Notes under the pieces: model-generated | What the model was told of the DNA's origin: nothing | What the model saw: the letters and a program-made list of their open reading frames with translations, nothing else | Database searches by the model: none | Translations under genes and position numbers: made by a program | Shown here: in pieces, positions 4,923 through 5,197 of the stretch | How positions within the stretch are numbered: position 1 is the first letter of the stretch | Layout of the letters: the number at the start of each line of letters is the position of its first letter | Source of the DNA: Pseudomonadota bacterium | Lineage (GTDB): Bacteria; Pseudomonadota; Alphaproteobacteria; Rhizobiales; Rhizobiaceae | Direction: 5' to 3' | Assembly: GCA_023388675.1 (NCBI GenBank) | Contig: JAEWFU010000237.1 | Coordinates: 1-5,197 of the forward strand | Length of the DNA: 5,197 nt

Positions 4923-5197
4923 TCATTCCTCGAAATGCCTGCCGTCGATCACGCGCGACGCACCGCGAAACTCGGCGATCACCTTTCCGGCCGCATCGCT
5001 CACCGTCACGTCGTAGAGCCCCGAGCGGCCGGCGCGCGTAACCGCCCGCGCCACGGCGGTCAGCCGCTCTCCGAGCTTGCCGGGCCGCAGGAAACTGATC
5101 GTGTTATGCTGCGCCACCGCAAGCTGGTTGTAGGAGTTGCAGGCGAACGCGAAGGCGCTGTCGGCGAGCGTGAAAATGTAGCCGCCATGGCAGATGT
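4923..5197 (-). CDS. paaI: (Hydroxy)phenylacetyl-CoA thioesterase PaaI, 5' end missing
   Basis: The C-terminal 90 codons are present; the start, about 50 residues by comparison with the 140-aa E. coli protein, lies beyond the right edge. The visible part opens ICHGGYIFTLADSAFAFACN, which holds the HGG turn and the catalytic Asp in LAD of PaaI hotdog thioesterases, then VAQHNTISFLRPGKLGERL, GLYDVTVSDAAGKVIA and FRGASR near the end, all close to E. coli PaaI. PaaI releases CoA from ring-hydroxylated phenylacetyl-CoAs and dead-end intermediates, so that free CoA is not depleted. A shorter frame from the GTG at 5117 is internal and not a real start, because it would lose the active site. The gene is first in this stretch of the minus-strand series, followed by a 289-bp repeat-filled gap and then paaK. 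In E. coli paaJ lies between paaI and paaK; it is absent here. Confidence 0.94.
   Translation of the reverse strand, partial: ICHGGYIFTLADSAFAFACNSYNQLAVAQHNTISFLRPGKLGERLTAVARAVTRAGRSGLYDVTVSDAAGKVIAEFRGASRVIDGRHFEE

Noticed and set aside
4630..4926. Minus-strand open frame of 98 codons across the paaI-paaK gap
   Set aside because: It is built almost entirely from the inverted arms and the tandem repeat, giving the typical repeat-derived peptides, and runs into the paaK start in another frame.

Overview
The window is part of a phenylacetate (paa) degradation cluster from a high-GC alphaproteobacterium, most likely of the order Hyphomicrobiales (rhizobial relatives). The genus call rests on my memory of two intergenic repeat families that are common in that group: one built on CTCCCCGT...ACGGGGAG hairpins, and one whose arms read CCTCATCCTGAGGTGCGAGC. 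The exact genus cannot be told.

Layout from the right edge, following transcription on the minus strand: paaI (thioesterase, 5' end outside the window, stop at 4923); a 289-bp gap (4634-4922) made of a bulged hairpin, a 180-bp element with perfect 46-bp inverted arms, and a 2x21-bp tandem repeat; paaK (phenylacetate-CoA ligase, 3323-4633); a 169-bp gap holding two strong hairpins inside a larger inverted repeat; a TetR-family regulator, probably paaR (2554-3153); and paaX (1621-2544), which begins 9 nt after the TetR stop. On the plus strand a second, different hotdog thioesterase (1220-1636) runs head-on into paaX and overlaps it by 16 bp. It diverges from paaA (122-1117, minus), the catalytic-family subunit of phenylacetyl-CoA epoxidase. 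The paaA stop overlaps the start of a VOC/glyoxalase-family gene that leaves the window at the left edge.

Together, PaaK makes phenylacetyl-CoA, PaaA belongs to the multicomponent epoxidase that attacks its ring, PaaI hydrolyses CoA thioesters that stall the route, and PaaX and the TetR protein are candidate repressors responding to CoA intermediates. The order paaI-paaK-(TetR)-paaX recalls the E. coli paaIJKX end, with paaJ absent between paaI and paaK and a TetR gene inserted. The 102-bp paaA/hotdog divergent region has a good minus-strand promoter and a dyad at its predicted transcription start.

I see no RNA gene, CRISPR array, transposase or phage gene, and no clear sign of a wholly new system. 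The less ordinary points are the two repressor families in one operon, the VOC gene directly after paaA where paaB would be expected, the extra divergent thioesterase, and the repeat-packed gaps on both sides of paaK.
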